Of a stretch of DNA of 64,000 nucleotides, positions 56,226 to 64,000 are shown one piece after another. Location: positions 806,001 to 870,000 of the forward strand of contig NZ_CP119567.1 of the NCBI RefSeq assembly GCF_029277445.1, given 5' to 3'. Made by a program: the position numbers and the translations under genes. Numbering within the stretch: position 1 is the first letter of the stretch; the number at the start of each line of letters is the position of its first letter. The DNA is from Pararhizobium qamdonense. GTDB lineage: Bacteria; Pseudomonadota; Alphaproteobacteria; Rhizobiales; Rhizobiaceae. The notes beneath the pieces are model-generated. The model did no database searches and was not told where the DNA came from. It saw nothing but the letters and a program-made list of their open reading frames with translations.

Positions 56226-57064
56226 TTCTTCAGTCCGTTGATAAAGGCCGTGACACGCGCCTTTTCGACCTTGTTCCACCAGACGCCGTCATATTTCAGC
56301 GAACTGGCAACGATGACGCCATCGACGATGTCAAGGATATCGCGGGCATTGTCGGGCGTGACGCCGCTGCCGACCAGGGTTGGCAGGCCGGCGGCCTCCT
56401 TGATCAGACGGATATAGCCGAGATCGGCTGCATGGCCGGTACGTTGGCCGGTGGCAATTACCGCGTCGGCGTCAAAGAAGACGAGATCCTTGACCTGCTC
56501 TTCCACCGGCCGGTCGGCAACGATCGCGTGCGCACCGTGCTTCACATGCGCATCGGCAAAGATCCGGATGCCGTTGGCTCTGAGCTTTGCGCGATAACGC
56601 ATGGCGCGGGCGGCCTCGCCTTCAATGAACCCTTCATTCGCGACATAGGCATTGGCCCACTGGTTGACGCGCACGAAACCGGCACCGCTGGCACCGGCAA
56701 TGGCCAGTGCCGGAATGGCCGCATTGGCCAGAACGTTGATGCCGATCGGACGCCCGAGTTCACGGCGGATGCGATCCGATATGACCGACATATAGGCGGC
56801 GGTTTCCGGTCCGATATCATCCGGCTTGGAGAAGGGAATATCGCCGTGGTTTTCCACGATGACACCATCGCAACCACCCTCCAGATAGGCGCGGGCATCC
56901 TCCAGGCCCTGGCTGTAGATGTCCTCTATGGCTTCGCCGTTATAACGCGGAGCCCCCGGCAGAGGTGCCAGGTGCACGACGCCGATAACGGCTTTGCTAC
57001 GGCCGAAGAGGGAGGTGATGGCATCGCCTGCGCCCGGGCCGACCGGTTTTGAGGATTGTGTCAT
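56222..57064 (-). CDS. BtpA/SgcQ family protein
   Basis: A 280-residue TIM-barrel-type protein of the BtpA/SgcQ family (VIGVVHLAPLPGAPRYNG, DGVIVENHGDIPFSKPDD, DADAVIATGQRTGHAAD, VGSGVTPDNARDIL). The family includes a photosystem-I-related protein in cyanobacteria and SgcQ in the E. coli sgc sugar operon. Here it overlaps the kinase gene upstream by 4 bp, fully embedded in a catabolic operon, which favours a phosphosugar aldolase- or epimerase-like role. The reaction is not firmly known. Confidence 0.88.
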   Translation of the reverse strand: MTQSSKPVGPGAGDAITSLFGRSKAVIGVVHLAPLPGAPRYNGEAIEDIYSQGLEDARAYLEGGCDGVIVENHGDIPFSKPDDIGPETAAYMSVISDRIRRELGRPIGINVLANAAIPALAIAGASGAGFVRVNQWANAYVANEGFIEGEAARAMRYRAKLRANGIRIFADAHVKHGAHAIVADRPVEEQVKDLVFFDADAVIATGQRTGHAADLGYIRLIKEAAGLPTLVGSGVTPDNARDILDIVDGVIVASSLKYDGVWWNKVEKARVTAFINGLKK

Positions 57065-57975
57065 GGGTGTTCCGTTTCTGATGTTTCAATGAGAGTTGAA
57101 AGTTCTTGGGCCGTTGGGCATGAGGAAAGCGTGCCTGTTCGCGTCACCGCCAGCGCGGACGCCTGGACGGCAATGCGGATCGCCCTTTGCGGATGCATAC
57201 CCTTTGCCAAGCATCCCGCGAAGATGCCGCACAGCACATCCCCCGCACCACTGGTATCGATTGCCGCAACCCTGGGGGCCTCAATATGGATTGCGGCTAC
57301 ACCGGCACCGGGAAGAAGCAGGCAACCTTTTGAGCCGAGGGTGACCACCACAGAATGCGCGCCGAGTTCCAGTATCTTGGCGGCAGCCTCTGATGCAACA
57401 GCAACGCCCGAGAGCGCCTCCGCCTCCCCTTGATTGACGATGACGATATCGAAGTCCTCAAACCCCGGCCGGACGCCGGCAACAAGCGGGCTGGCATTCA
57501 GCACGGTTGTCAGTCCTTTGGCCCGCGCCGCGCGCAGGCAGGCGCTGGTGACGCCTGCCGCAAGATTGCCCTGCATGATCAGCACGTCGCCGGGCTCGAT
57601 GCTGTCGAGCAGGCCGGTCTGCTTGATCGGATCAAAAGCCAGGGCGCAGGAAACGCCACTGATGATGATGTTCTCGCCGCCTTCATCGACCGCGACGGTC
57701 GAGCGGTCAGTCGGCAGATCCAAATCCGTCAGGCAGGCACTGTCGATCTCGCCGGCGAGCATCTGGCGGATCCATGCGCCGTTGGCATCCCGGCCGATTG
57801 CGGCCCAAAGCGTGACGGGCACCCCGGTGCGGGCAGCGGCAATGGCCTGATTGGCCCCCTTGCCGCCGAGCCCATCGGCATGCCCCAAGGCATTCCGCGT
57901 CTCGCCCGCTTCTGGAAAGCGGTCGAGACGGAAGGTGGTGTCGATGCAGACATTGCCAACGACATGCACGCGCAT
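57061..57975 (-). CDS. PfkB/ribokinase-family sugar kinase
   Basis: A 304-residue kinase with the GLGGKGANQAIAAAR substrate-binding signature and the anion-hole DTSGAGDVLCGIFAG containing the catalytic Asp. It phosphorylates a sugar or nucleoside taken up by the ribose-type ABC transporter encoded in the same operon. It lies 3 bp after the amidotransferase-like gene and overlaps BtpA. The substrate could be a ribose-like sugar or a nucleoside derivative. Confidence 0.92.
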   Translation of the reverse strand: MRVHVVGNVCIDTTFRLDRFPEAGETRNALGHADGLGGKGANQAIAAARTGVPVTLWAAIGRDANGAWIRQMLAGEIDSACLTDLDLPTDRSTVAVDEGGENIIISGVSCALAFDPIKQTGLLDSIEPGDVLIMQGNLAAGVTSACLRAARAKGLTTVLNASPLVAGVRPGFEDFDIVIVNQGEAEALSGVAVASEAAAKILELGAHSVVVTLGSKGCLLLPGAGVAAIHIEAPRVAAIDTSGAGDVLCGIFAGCLAKGMHPQRAIRIAVQASALAVTRTGTLSSCPTAQELSTLIETSETEHP

Positions 57976-57978
57976 GGA

Positions 57979-58749
57979 TCAGGCTTTCGCCGTTGCCCAG
58001 GCCAGCATCTGCTCGAACAGGGTCTTGTAGCCCGGCCAGGCGATGAAGCTCGACGGCAGCCAATGCGGACCGACATCGGAGGTCCAGGCGACGGTGCGGC
58101 CCTTGCCATAGGTGCCGGTGACCAAAAGAGGCTGCGAACCGTAATCGGTCGAAACGGTCGCCAGCACCTCGGCTCCGTCCTTCACCGTCACTTCGTTATA
58201 TCCCAGCAGAACCGGCCAGTCCGTGCCGAGACCCTTGAGGATCGGGTGGCTTTCCGTGCCGGTCACCACAGGCGCAAACCCTTCCGGTACCTCGACGCGG
58301 TCATCGACGGACAGGCAGGAAACCGGCAGAACGTCCTCGACCGGCGTCCTGTGGTAACGGGCGCCGCCATTGATGCCCTGGAAGCTGTAATAGCCGCCGA
58401 ACATCAGCAGGGCGCCGCCATTGCGGACATAGTCACGCAGCAGGCGAAGACGGTTTGGCGTGGTCTTGGAGTGGATCCAGGTGTCTGGATGCAGCAAAAG
58501 CGTGTTGGCGCCAATATCCGACAGGATGATTGCGTCATAGGCAGACAGCGCTTCCAGGGTCTGCGGAAAATCGCGTTGCGCCTCATGGGCCGGCATGAAC
58601 TGGACATCGAAGGGGCTGTCCTTCAGCACGGCCAGAAGTTCATCGGCACCGGTGTGATAGGTCACGGTCGGGAACTGGTCGAAACCCTTGATGTGGGTCG
58701 CTGTGGAAACCCAGGATTCGCCAGCGAGAAGGACTTTGGACTTGGACAT
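57979..58749 (-). CDS. glutamine amidotransferase-like (ThuA-like) protein
   Basis: A 256-residue protein with a flavodoxin/amidotransferase-type fold pattern (KVLLAGESWVSTATHIKG, AIILSDIGANTLLL, GGALLMFGGYYSFQGINGG, GRTVAWTSDVGPHW). No classical Cys nucleophile in a GxCxG context is visible, so it may be a non-catalytic or differently acting relative. It is commonly found beside sugar ABC operons. The start lies 30 bp after the phosphotriesterase-like gene. Confidence 0.8.
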   Translation of the reverse strand: MSKSKVLLAGESWVSTATHIKGFDQFPTVTYHTGADELLAVLKDSPFDVQFMPAHEAQRDFPQTLEALSAYDAIILSDIGANTLLLHPDTWIHSKTTPNRLRLLRDYVRNGGALLMFGGYYSFQGINGGARYHRTPVEDVLPVSCLSVDDRVEVPEGFAPVVTGTESHPILKGLGTDWPVLLGYNEVTVKDGAEVLATVSTDYGSQPLLVTGTYGKGRTVAWTSDVGPHWLPSSFIAWPGYKTLFEQMLAWATAKA

Positions 58750-58778
58750 AAAAACTCCTTGGACTTTATTGCCAGCGT

Positions 58779-59867
58779 TTAGAGCACGGCGGAGAAAACG
58801 GATTTCGGATTGTCGATCAGCATGAGGTCAATGGCTGCTTGATCGACCCCATGACGCTTCAGGCGCGGCAGGAAATGTTTCAGAATGAAGCCATATCCGA
58901 AGCCGCCGTAACGGGTGAGCATGATTTTCAGGAACACGTCCTGTGACAGGAGAACGCGATCACTATGACCCATATCGATCAGCGAGCGGATCGCGCGCGC
59001 GTTCTGTTCGTCGGATGGCGATTGGGCGTCTTGATCGGCATAGTAGAAGTCCATGCCGATCATGTCATATTCCAGAAATGCGCCACGCTCTGCCAAAGCC
59101 TTCTGGTAAGGCAGATCGTCATGGCTGGGGTTCATGTGGCAGAGGACGGTGTGGCGCAAATCGGCACCTTCCGCCTCGACAATATCGAGAACCTCATGAG
59201 CCAGCCGTTCCCAACCCGGTAGATGAATGGACAGCGGCACTCCCGTGATTTTCGAGGCGCGGGCGGCGGCCCGCAGCGACTTGCGTTCCTCCGGTGTGAA
59301 ATCCTTGCTGACGCCGATTTCGCCGATAATGCCAGCCATCACGTCCGGCTGCGCCGTACCGCCGCCGACATCATTGACGATGAATTCGGTGACCTCATCG
59401 ACATCCATATTTTTCAGCCAATCGGGATGGCTGAATTCGAGATAGAAGCCGGTCCCCATGACGATCTTGAGGCCGGACATCTTTGCGATGCGGGCGAGTT
59501 TCGCCGGCTCCCGGCCGATGCCGATATTCGTGGTATCGACCACCGTGTGCCCGCCGAGCGCCTGAAACCGTTTCAACTCCGAGAGTGCCAGATCGCTGTC
59601 ATCGAGCGAGACGTTGTCGCGGTTCATATAGGGGTTCATCCGCAATTCGCCGATGATCTCCATGCTGACCTTTTGCTCGCCGATCGCTTGCGCTTCCGGA
59701 TGGCAGGGGCAACGCCAGGATTTTGCGCCGTCGAGCAGAATGTGCTCGTGCATCAGCGTGATCCCCATCTCAGCGACCCGCACTGGCCCCAGAACGGTCA
59801 TCACCGCTCCCGTTTTGACACCGATCTCCACGCGCTCTTTCGGCGCTTTATCGAACAAATGGTCCAT
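58779..59867 (-). CDS. phosphotriesterase-family (PHP/lactonase-like) hydrolase
   Basis: A TIM-barrel metal-dependent hydrolase of about 362 residues. Metal ligands are recognisable: MHEHIL (HxH), the AGIIGEIG carboxylate at the position of the bridging residue, SIHLPGW, LCHMNPSHDD and the late LLSQDVFLK Asp. It resembles PHP proteins and lactonases of the phosphotriesterase family. The ATG at 59867 is adjacent to the permease stop (1-bp gap); a start at 59921 is rejected since it overlaps the permease. Probably hydrolyses a lactone or phosphoester in the operon pathway. Confidence 0.9.
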   Translation of the reverse strand: MDHLFDKAPKERVEIGVKTGAVMTVLGPVRVAEMGITLMHEHILLDGAKSWRCPCHPEAQAIGEQKVSMEIIGELRMNPYMNRDNVSLDDSDLALSELKRFQALGGHTVVDTTNIGIGREPAKLARIAKMSGLKIVMGTGFYLEFSHPDWLKNMDVDEVTEFIVNDVGGGTAQPDVMAGIIGEIGVSKDFTPEERKSLRAAARASKITGVPLSIHLPGWERLAHEVLDIVEAEGADLRHTVLCHMNPSHDDLPYQKALAERGAFLEYDMIGMDFYYADQDAQSPSDEQNARAIRSLIDMGHSDRVLLSQDVFLKIMLTRYGGFGYGFILKHFLPRLKRHGVDQAAIDLMLIDNPKSVFSAVL

Positions 59868-59868
59868 C

Positions 59869-60894
59869 TCACTTACCCCGGACCGCGCCCCGGAAGAGGC
59901 GGAAGTTGAGCCAGACGGCAATCAGGATGATCGTGCCAGTGACAATCGGCGTGAGGAAAGGGGACATATGGGCCAGGATCAAACCATTGGCGATGACGGC
60001 GACGGTGAGCGCGCCGAGCACGGTGCCAAGGATCGTGCCGCGTCCGCCGAACAGGCTGGTGCCTCCGAGAACCACAGCGGCGATAACTTCAAGTTCGAAA
60101 CCCTGGCCCGCATTGGATGAACCGGAACCAAGGCGGGCTGTGACGATAATGCCGGCCAGCGCTGCCGCAGCACTGGAGAGAATATAGACGAACATCGTCG
60201 TAAAGCGCGTATCGATGCCGGCCCGGCGCACGGCTTCGGAATTGGCGCCGATGCCGGTCACGTAACGTCCGAACGGCGTTTCATTGAAAACGATATAGGC
60301 GATCAGCAAGACGACAAGGGCAATCAGCGCCGGCACCGGGACACCCAGGAACCAGGATCTGCCAATGACGGTGAAGAAACTCGCCGGATCGACCGGGATC
60401 GAATAGCCGCCGGTGATCAAAAGCGCCAGGCCACGGATGACTGAAAGCCCAGCCAGGGTGACGATGAAGGCGGGAATGCGTTCATAGGCGATGAAGAAGC
60501 CGTGGATGGCGCCGATGACGACACCGAGCAACACCATCAACAGAATGACCAGTGGCCATGCGATCCCCGCCTGCAGTGCCGTCGCTGACAAGGTTGCGAC
60601 CAGCGCCAGCACCGAGCCGACAGACAGATCGATACCGCCGGTGGTGATGACGAAGGTCATGGCTGCGGCAACGATCAGCAACGGCGCCGACTGGCGGATG
60701 ATGTTGAGCAGGTTGGGCGCTGTCAGGAACGCGTCGGTGATGACGGAAAAGACGACGCAGACGACGAGGAAGAACAGGGCGATCGAGACGACGCTGCCGT
60801 TTGCCAGAAGCTTGTCCCAGAGCGTGGCCTTGCGCAGGCGCGAGGCCGAGACATGGGAACCGGCATGCCCGGTTTGCGAAGAAGGCATTGTCAT
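59869..60894 (-). CDS. ribose-type ABC transporter permease
   Basis: A 341-residue inner-membrane permease with about 8-10 hydrophobic segments and the RbsC-type signatures (GGIDLSVGSVLALV, FGRYVTGIGANSEAVRRAGI, GGTSLFGGRGTILG). It works with the ATPase (overlap of 4 bp) and the periplasmic binding protein to import a sugar or sugar-like compound. Confidence 0.94.
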   Translation of the reverse strand: MTMPSSQTGHAGSHVSASRLRKATLWDKLLANGSVVSIALFFLVVCVVFSVITDAFLTAPNLLNIIRQSAPLLIVAAAMTFVITTGGIDLSVGSVLALVATLSATALQAGIAWPLVILLMVLLGVVIGAIHGFFIAYERIPAFIVTLAGLSVIRGLALLITGGYSIPVDPASFFTVIGRSWFLGVPVPALIALVVLLIAYIVFNETPFGRYVTGIGANSEAVRRAGIDTRFTTMFVYILSSAAAALAGIIVTARLGSGSSNAGQGFELEVIAAVVLGGTSLFGGRGTILGTVLGALTVAVIANGLILAHMSPFLTPIVTGTIILIAVWLNFRLFRGAVRGK

Positions 60895-61688
60895 GCTGAA
60901 ACTCCGGTTTCATTGCCGTGCCGGGCGGAACGGGCCGAAAATTTGCGGCCGACGATCAGATTGACCACTTCCTCGATACTGGTCTCGCCGATCATCCGCT
61001 CGGCGACATTGCGCCCTTCGTACATGACCTGAATGCGATCGCAGACGAGGAACAGGTCCTGCAGGCGATGGGTGATCAAGATGACGCTGACGCCACGCGC
61101 GCTGACCGTGCGGATCAGTTCCAGCACGGCTTCGACCTCGGCCACGGCAAGGGCTGCCGTCGGTTCGTCCATGATGAGGACTTTTGGCTCGAACGAAGCG
61201 GCCCGGCCAATGGCAATCGACTGGCGCTGGCCGCCGGAGAGATTTTCGACCTTGAGCCGCGTATCGGCAATGACGATACCGAGGCGATCGAGCATGTCGC
61301 GGGTCAGGCCGTGCATCGTCTTGTTGTCGAGGAACGGCACGCCGAGAATGCGGCGGCGCGGTTCACGGCCAAGGAAGAGATTGCCCGCAACATCCACGGT
61401 GTCGCACAGAGAAAGGTCCTGATAGACCATTTCCACATGAGCGGCGCGTGCGTCGGCGGGCGACGAAAAGGAAACCGGCTTGCCGTCGATTTCGATGGTG
61501 CCGCTATCTGGGATGACGGCGCCGGAAAGCACCTTGCTCAGCGTCGATTTGCCGGCGCCATTGTCTCCGACCAGCCCCAGCACTTCGCCGGGTTTGAGGG
61601 TCAGCGAGACATTGTCCAGCGTCTGAATGGGATTGTAACGTTTCGAAATACCGGTCATGCGGACGCGGTAGGGTATGCCGTCGGTCAT
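60891..61688 (-). CDS. ribose-type ABC transporter ATP-binding protein
   Basis: A 265-residue single-domain ATPase (half the size of RbsA), with Walker A GDNGAGKS, signature LSGGQRQ, Walker B VLIMDEPTAAL. This FrcA-like single-domain form is usual in rhizobial sugar importers. It overlaps the permease start by 4 bp. A strong hairpin separates it from the upstream binding-protein gene. Confidence 0.94.
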   Translation of the reverse strand: MTDGIPYRVRMTGISKRYNPIQTLDNVSLTLKPGEVLGLVGDNGAGKSTLSKVLSGAVIPDSGTIEIDGKPVSFSSPADARAAHVEMVYQDLSLCDTVDVAGNLFLGREPRRRILGVPFLDNKTMHGLTRDMLDRLGIVIADTRLKVENLSGGQRQSIAIGRAASFEPKVLIMDEPTAALAVAEVEAVLELIRTVSARGVSVILITHRLQDLFLVCDRIQVMYEGRNVAERMIGETSIEEVVNLIVGRKFSARSARHGNETGVSA

Positions 61689-61716
61689 GATGGGTTCTCC
61701 CCGAGTGCCTGAACGG

Positions 61717-61746
61717 GCATGGCCGGTTTTCTGAAACCGGCCATGC
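61717..61746 (-). other. intercistronic hairpin between binding-protein and ATPase genes
   Basis: GCATGGCCGGTTT (61717-61729) pairs perfectly with AAACCGGCCATGC (61734-61746), a 13-bp stem with a 4-base loop, immediately after the binding-protein stop. Without a T-run it is unlikely to be a full terminator. Such hairpins commonly protect the upstream mRNA so that the binding protein is made in excess over the permease and ATPase. Confidence 0.75.
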
Positions 61747-61768
61747 CGCGATGATGCGGGAAAAACCC

Positions 61769-62710
61769 TTACTTGAACATGTCCTTGAACTGGGCAACGT
61801 TGTCCTTGGTCACGATCGTGACGGGGACATTGATGATCGGCTCGATGGTCTCGCCCTTCTTCAACTTAACCAGTGCTTCGACGGCAGCCTTGCCTTCGCC
61901 GGCCGGATCCTGCTGAACGACGGCGGTGACCCAGCCTTCTTCGATGCCCTTGGCGGCCTGCGCCGTTAGGTCCCAACCGAAGATCTTGACGTCCTTCTGG
62001 CGGCCCTGGCTTTCGACGGCGGAGACGGCGCCGATCAGCTGCGGCTCGCCGGTGGCGTAGATCGTCGTCATGTCGGGATTGGCGGTCATCAGGTTTTCGG
62101 CTGCGCCCAGCGCGATATCCTGCTGGTTCTGGCCATCGACGGTGTCAAGGAAGGTGACGGCCTGGCCGCCATCGGTGACAGCCTTCTTGAAACCATCAAG
62201 ACGCTGGTTCTGGATGAAGGAATTGAGCGCGCCGACAATGCCGGTCTTGGCGGTGCCGGACATATCGGACTTCACATAATCGGAAAAGAACTTGCCGATG
62301 TCTTCGCCAGCCTTGGCATTGTCAACGCCGATGAAGGAGATGTTGTCACCATCCGGGATCTGTGCGTCGATGGCGATAACCGGGATGCCGGCGGTTTTTG
62401 CCGCCGTGATTGCGGGCTTCACGCCGTTGACATCGATGGCCACGAGAATGATGCCATCGACCTTCTGGGTGATATAGTTTTCGATCGCATCGTTCTGTGC
62501 GGCCGGCACATTGTTGGCGTTGAAGATAACCAGCTTGGCACCGGCGGCATCCGCAGCCTTCTGGGCACCGTCATTGATCTGATTGAAGAACAAGGCCTGC
62601 TGGTTGATGGTCACAAGCGCAAATGTATCTGCGCTGGCGGAGGCGGCACCGAAAACCAATGTCATGGCGGCGGCTGCGGTGCTGCGGATCAAAAATGTGG
62701 AAAGGCGCAT
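61769..62710 (-). CDS. sugar ABC transporter periplasmic binding protein
   Basis: A 313-residue periplasmic protein with a clear signal peptide (residues 1-27, ending ASASA). The mature part is RbsB-like (FALVTINQQALFFNQINDGAQ, VDGIILVAIDVNGVKPAI, VIAIDAQIPDGDNISFIGVDN, YATGEPQLIGAV). First gene of the operon; a palindromic operator lies in its promoter. The ligand is unknown; ribose-like sugars are the usual class. Confidence 0.93.
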   Translation of the reverse strand: MRLSTFLIRSTAAAAMTLVFGAASASADTFALVTINQQALFFNQINDGAQKAADAAGAKLVIFNANNVPAAQNDAIENYITQKVDGIILVAIDVNGVKPAITAAKTAGIPVIAIDAQIPDGDNISFIGVDNAKAGEDIGKFFSDYVKSDMSGTAKTGIVGALNSFIQNQRLDGFKKAVTDGGQAVTFLDTVDGQNQQDIALGAAENLMTANPDMTTIYATGEPQLIGAVSAVESQGRQKDVKIFGWDLTAQAAKGIEEGWVTAVVQQDPAGEGKAAVEALVKLKKGETIEPIINVPVTIVTKDNVAQFKDMFK

Positions 62711-62772
62711 TCGGGTTCCCCTTGTTTTCGGAAAGGCCCGTAGCCGGGCTCATCTCGCGCTTGAGCGCTGAG

Positions 62773-62815
62773 GTATAATTCAAGAGACTTGAATTTTTGT
62801 CAAGTCTCTTGAATT
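62773..62815 (-). promoter_or_regulatory. promoter and double palindromic operator of the operon
   Basis: A perfect 16-bp inverted repeat (62777-62792 and 62800-62815), each arm itself a TCAAG-N3-CTTGA palindrome (TTCAAGAGACTTGAA). On the minus strand a TTGACA -35 candidate (62798-62803) and a TTATAC -10 candidate (62773-62778) are 19 bases apart; one operator unit overlaps the -35 end and the other fills the spacer. A bound regulator would block RNA polymerase. The same unit recurs upstream of the XRE-cupin gene, which makes that protein the likely repressor. Confidence 0.8.
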
Positions 62816-62839
62816 GAACTTTCCGGGAGCGGGGAATGG

Positions 62840-63439
62840 TCAGAACGTGGCTGGCGTATTGACCCAGAAAATGCTGGCCCGCTCACGACCCGTATTGCGA
62901 TAATGGTGCGGCAATTCGGAGTTGAAGACAAAGGCATCGCCTGTCCCCAGCATGAAGCTCTTGCCATCAACAATCAGCTCGATTTCACCGGCAAGGAGAT
63001 AGCCGACCTCTTCTCCGGCATGCTGGATCGGGCCGGCGCTTTCGCCCTTTTCCTCGATATGGTGGATGTTGCACTGAAGCAGATGCCCCGCCGAGTAGGG
63101 AATGATCCGCTCCAGCGAAATCCCCTCTCCGCGCCGCAAAGGATCCAGTGCGATCAGCGGCCGCGTTCCTACACGAAAGATGATCCCCTCCTCCCCGTCG
63201 GATTCCTCGAACATCCAGCCTATATTGGTATCGAGCGCGCCCACCAGGCGGTGCAGCATCGGCAGCGACGGCGACGCCTTGCCGTTCTCGATCTTTGACA
63301 ACAGGCTTTCGGAACAATTGGCCGCGTCTGAAAGGGCCTTCAGCGTCATACCCCTGGTCTGACGCGCAAGCCGCAGACGGATTCCCAAACGAAGTGGATT
63401 GGTAGTCTGGGCATCATCGATATGGTTCGCTATCGTCAT
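62840..63439 (-). CDS. XRE-cupin transcriptional regulator
   Basis: About 199 residues. The N-terminal XRE helix-turn-helix (LRLARQTRGMTLKALSDAA, then SESLLSKIENGKASPSL) is followed by a cupin sensor domain (HAGEEVGYLLAGEIELIVDG, LPHHYRNTG). The ATG at 63439 has AAAAAGG 6 bases upstream; an in-frame start at 63472 is rejected. Its gene faces the operon promoter region and has its own copy of the palindromic operator upstream, so autoregulation and control of the transporter operon are likely. The cupin probably binds the pathway substrate or an intermediate. Confidence 0.92.
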   Translation of the reverse strand: MTIANHIDDAQTTNPLRLGIRLRLARQTRGMTLKALSDAANCSESLLSKIENGKASPSLPMLHRLVGALDTNIGWMFEESDGEEGIIFRVGTRPLIALDPLRRGEGISLERIIPYSAGHLLQCNIHHIEEKGESAGPIQHAGEEVGYLLAGEIELIVDGKSFMLGTGDAFVFNSELPHHYRNTGRERASIFWVNTPATF

Positions 63440-63539
63440 ATCAAGCCTTTTTCCATGCGATCGTGCTTTCACTTGTTGTGAATAGGAAGCGAGGTTCCTT
63501 TTTCAGAAATCCACGAATACCACCTCTCTTTCACAGCAA

Positions 63540-63554
63540 TCAAGTCTCTTGAAT
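63540..63554. promoter_or_regulatory. third copy of the XRE operator
   Basis: TCAAGTCTCTTGAAT matches the operator unit TCAAG-N3-CTTGA found twice in the operon promoter. It lies 101 bp upstream of the XRE-cupin ATG, in the gap to the divergent exonuclease gene, and suggests autoregulation. Confidence 0.7.
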
Positions 63555-63679
63555 GGCTATCGCCAAGACGATGTCGCCAGCCGTTTTTGTGAGATAGGAA
63601 TGACGATAGCGGTTCTGAGGCGTTTGCCAAAACAGGTGCGCACCGGTAGAAGCTGGACAAAAGCAACCGGAACGTCGCC

Positions 63680-64000
63680 TTGAAGACCATTGCCATCGAT
63701 TTCGAAACCGCCAATGAGCAGCGTGGCAGTGCCTGCTCCGTCGGCCTGGCTTGGATCGAGGATGGACGTGTCGTGCGCATCGAGGAGCGGCTGATCCGTC
63801 CGAAGGGCATGCGCTTTTCATCCTTCAACATTGCCATTCACGGTATCCGGCCGGAGCATGTCGAGGACGCCGGTGAGTTTCCCGAAGTGATGGACGAGTT
63901 CGCCGACGATTTTCGTGGCGCAACCATGATCGCCCACAATGCCGCTTTCGATTTCAGCGTCTGGCGCGCCTGCAGCGATCTGTACCGGCAGGGTTACCCG
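63680..64000 (+). CDS. DnaQ-like 3'-5' exonuclease, 3'-truncated
   Basis: Frame open to the window edge, starting most plausibly at TTG 63680 (GGAAC upstream; a stop at 63647-63649 closes the frame before it). The product reads KTIAIDFETANEQRGSACSV and then AHNAAFDFSVWRACSDL. The DFET exonuclease I motif and HNAAFD motif II identify the DEDD family (DnaQ/epsilon-like). The C-terminal third, including exo III, lies outside the window. Confidence 0.85.
   Translation, partial: MKTIAIDFETANEQRGSACSVGLAWIEDGRVVRIEERLIRPKGMRFSSFNIAIHGIRPEHVEDAGEFPEVMDEFADDFRGATMIAHNAAFDFSVWRACSDLYRQGYP

Overview
The window is GC-rich chromosomal DNA from an alphaproteobacterium, most likely a member of the Rhizobiales (Rhizobium/Agrobacterium-like). 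This rests on gene content: a DUF1127 small protein next to an array of CCUCCUCCC-loop (cuckoo-type) RNA hairpins, a class III adenylate cyclase with TolB-like and TPR parts, an ELM1-like protein, an RpiR regulator and ribose-type ABC operons. It contains no rRNA, tRNA, CRISPR array, prophage or transposase gene.

Layout. 1-2.5 kb: end of a catabolic operon (2-hydroxyacid dehydrogenase, UlaG-like metal-dependent hydrolase, RpiR regulator). 2.5-4.7 kb: nucleobase permease and deaminase. 5.3-9.4 kb: an AttEFGH-like transporter operon. 9.7-15.6 kb: a P450, several very small proteins (two with membrane segments and too short for routine ORF calling), a sorbosone-dehydrogenase-like enzyme, a 3-methyladenine glycosylase, a zinc-ribbon protein and a frameshifted small gene.

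15.7-40.0 kb is the most unusual part. Eight tightly packed minus-strand genes (about 17 kb) encode large proteins with no recognised family. At least five share an N-terminal module, and four of them also share a central module and a PxG block; tandem beta-type repeats run through these proteins. One member has a papain-like Cys/His/Asn arrangement. Divergent from the operon is a CRP/FNR-type regulator. Beyond it lie a 1423-residue P450 - transmembrane - DyP-peroxidase fusion and a class III adenylate cyclase. Perfect TGTGA-N6-TCACA sites lie about 65 bp upstream of both the eight-gene operon and the fusion gene. The cluster therefore looks like a self-contained cAMP-controlled regulon of unknown function. 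A 192-bp element with 34-bp inverted termini sits in the divergent promoter region.

40.3-51.7 kb: surface-glycan genes. These are an acyltransferase-3/SGNH protein, a GT39-like enzyme, three further glycosyltransferase-like proteins, four MptE/DUF115-like proteins and an ELM1-like protein. 52-54.8 kb: a trypsin-PDZ protein that appears to have lost its catalytic triad, DNA polymerase IV, the cuckoo-like RNA array and DUF1127.

55-63.4 kb: a minus-strand catabolic operon with a ribose-type ABC transporter, phosphotriesterase-like lactonase, amidotransferase-like protein, PfkB kinase, BtpA/SgcQ protein and M20 amidohydrolase. It is headed by a promoter with two palindromic operators, and a third copy lies upstream of the XRE-cupin regulator gene, which is therefore the probable regulator. 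The window ends in a truncated DnaQ-like exonuclease gene.
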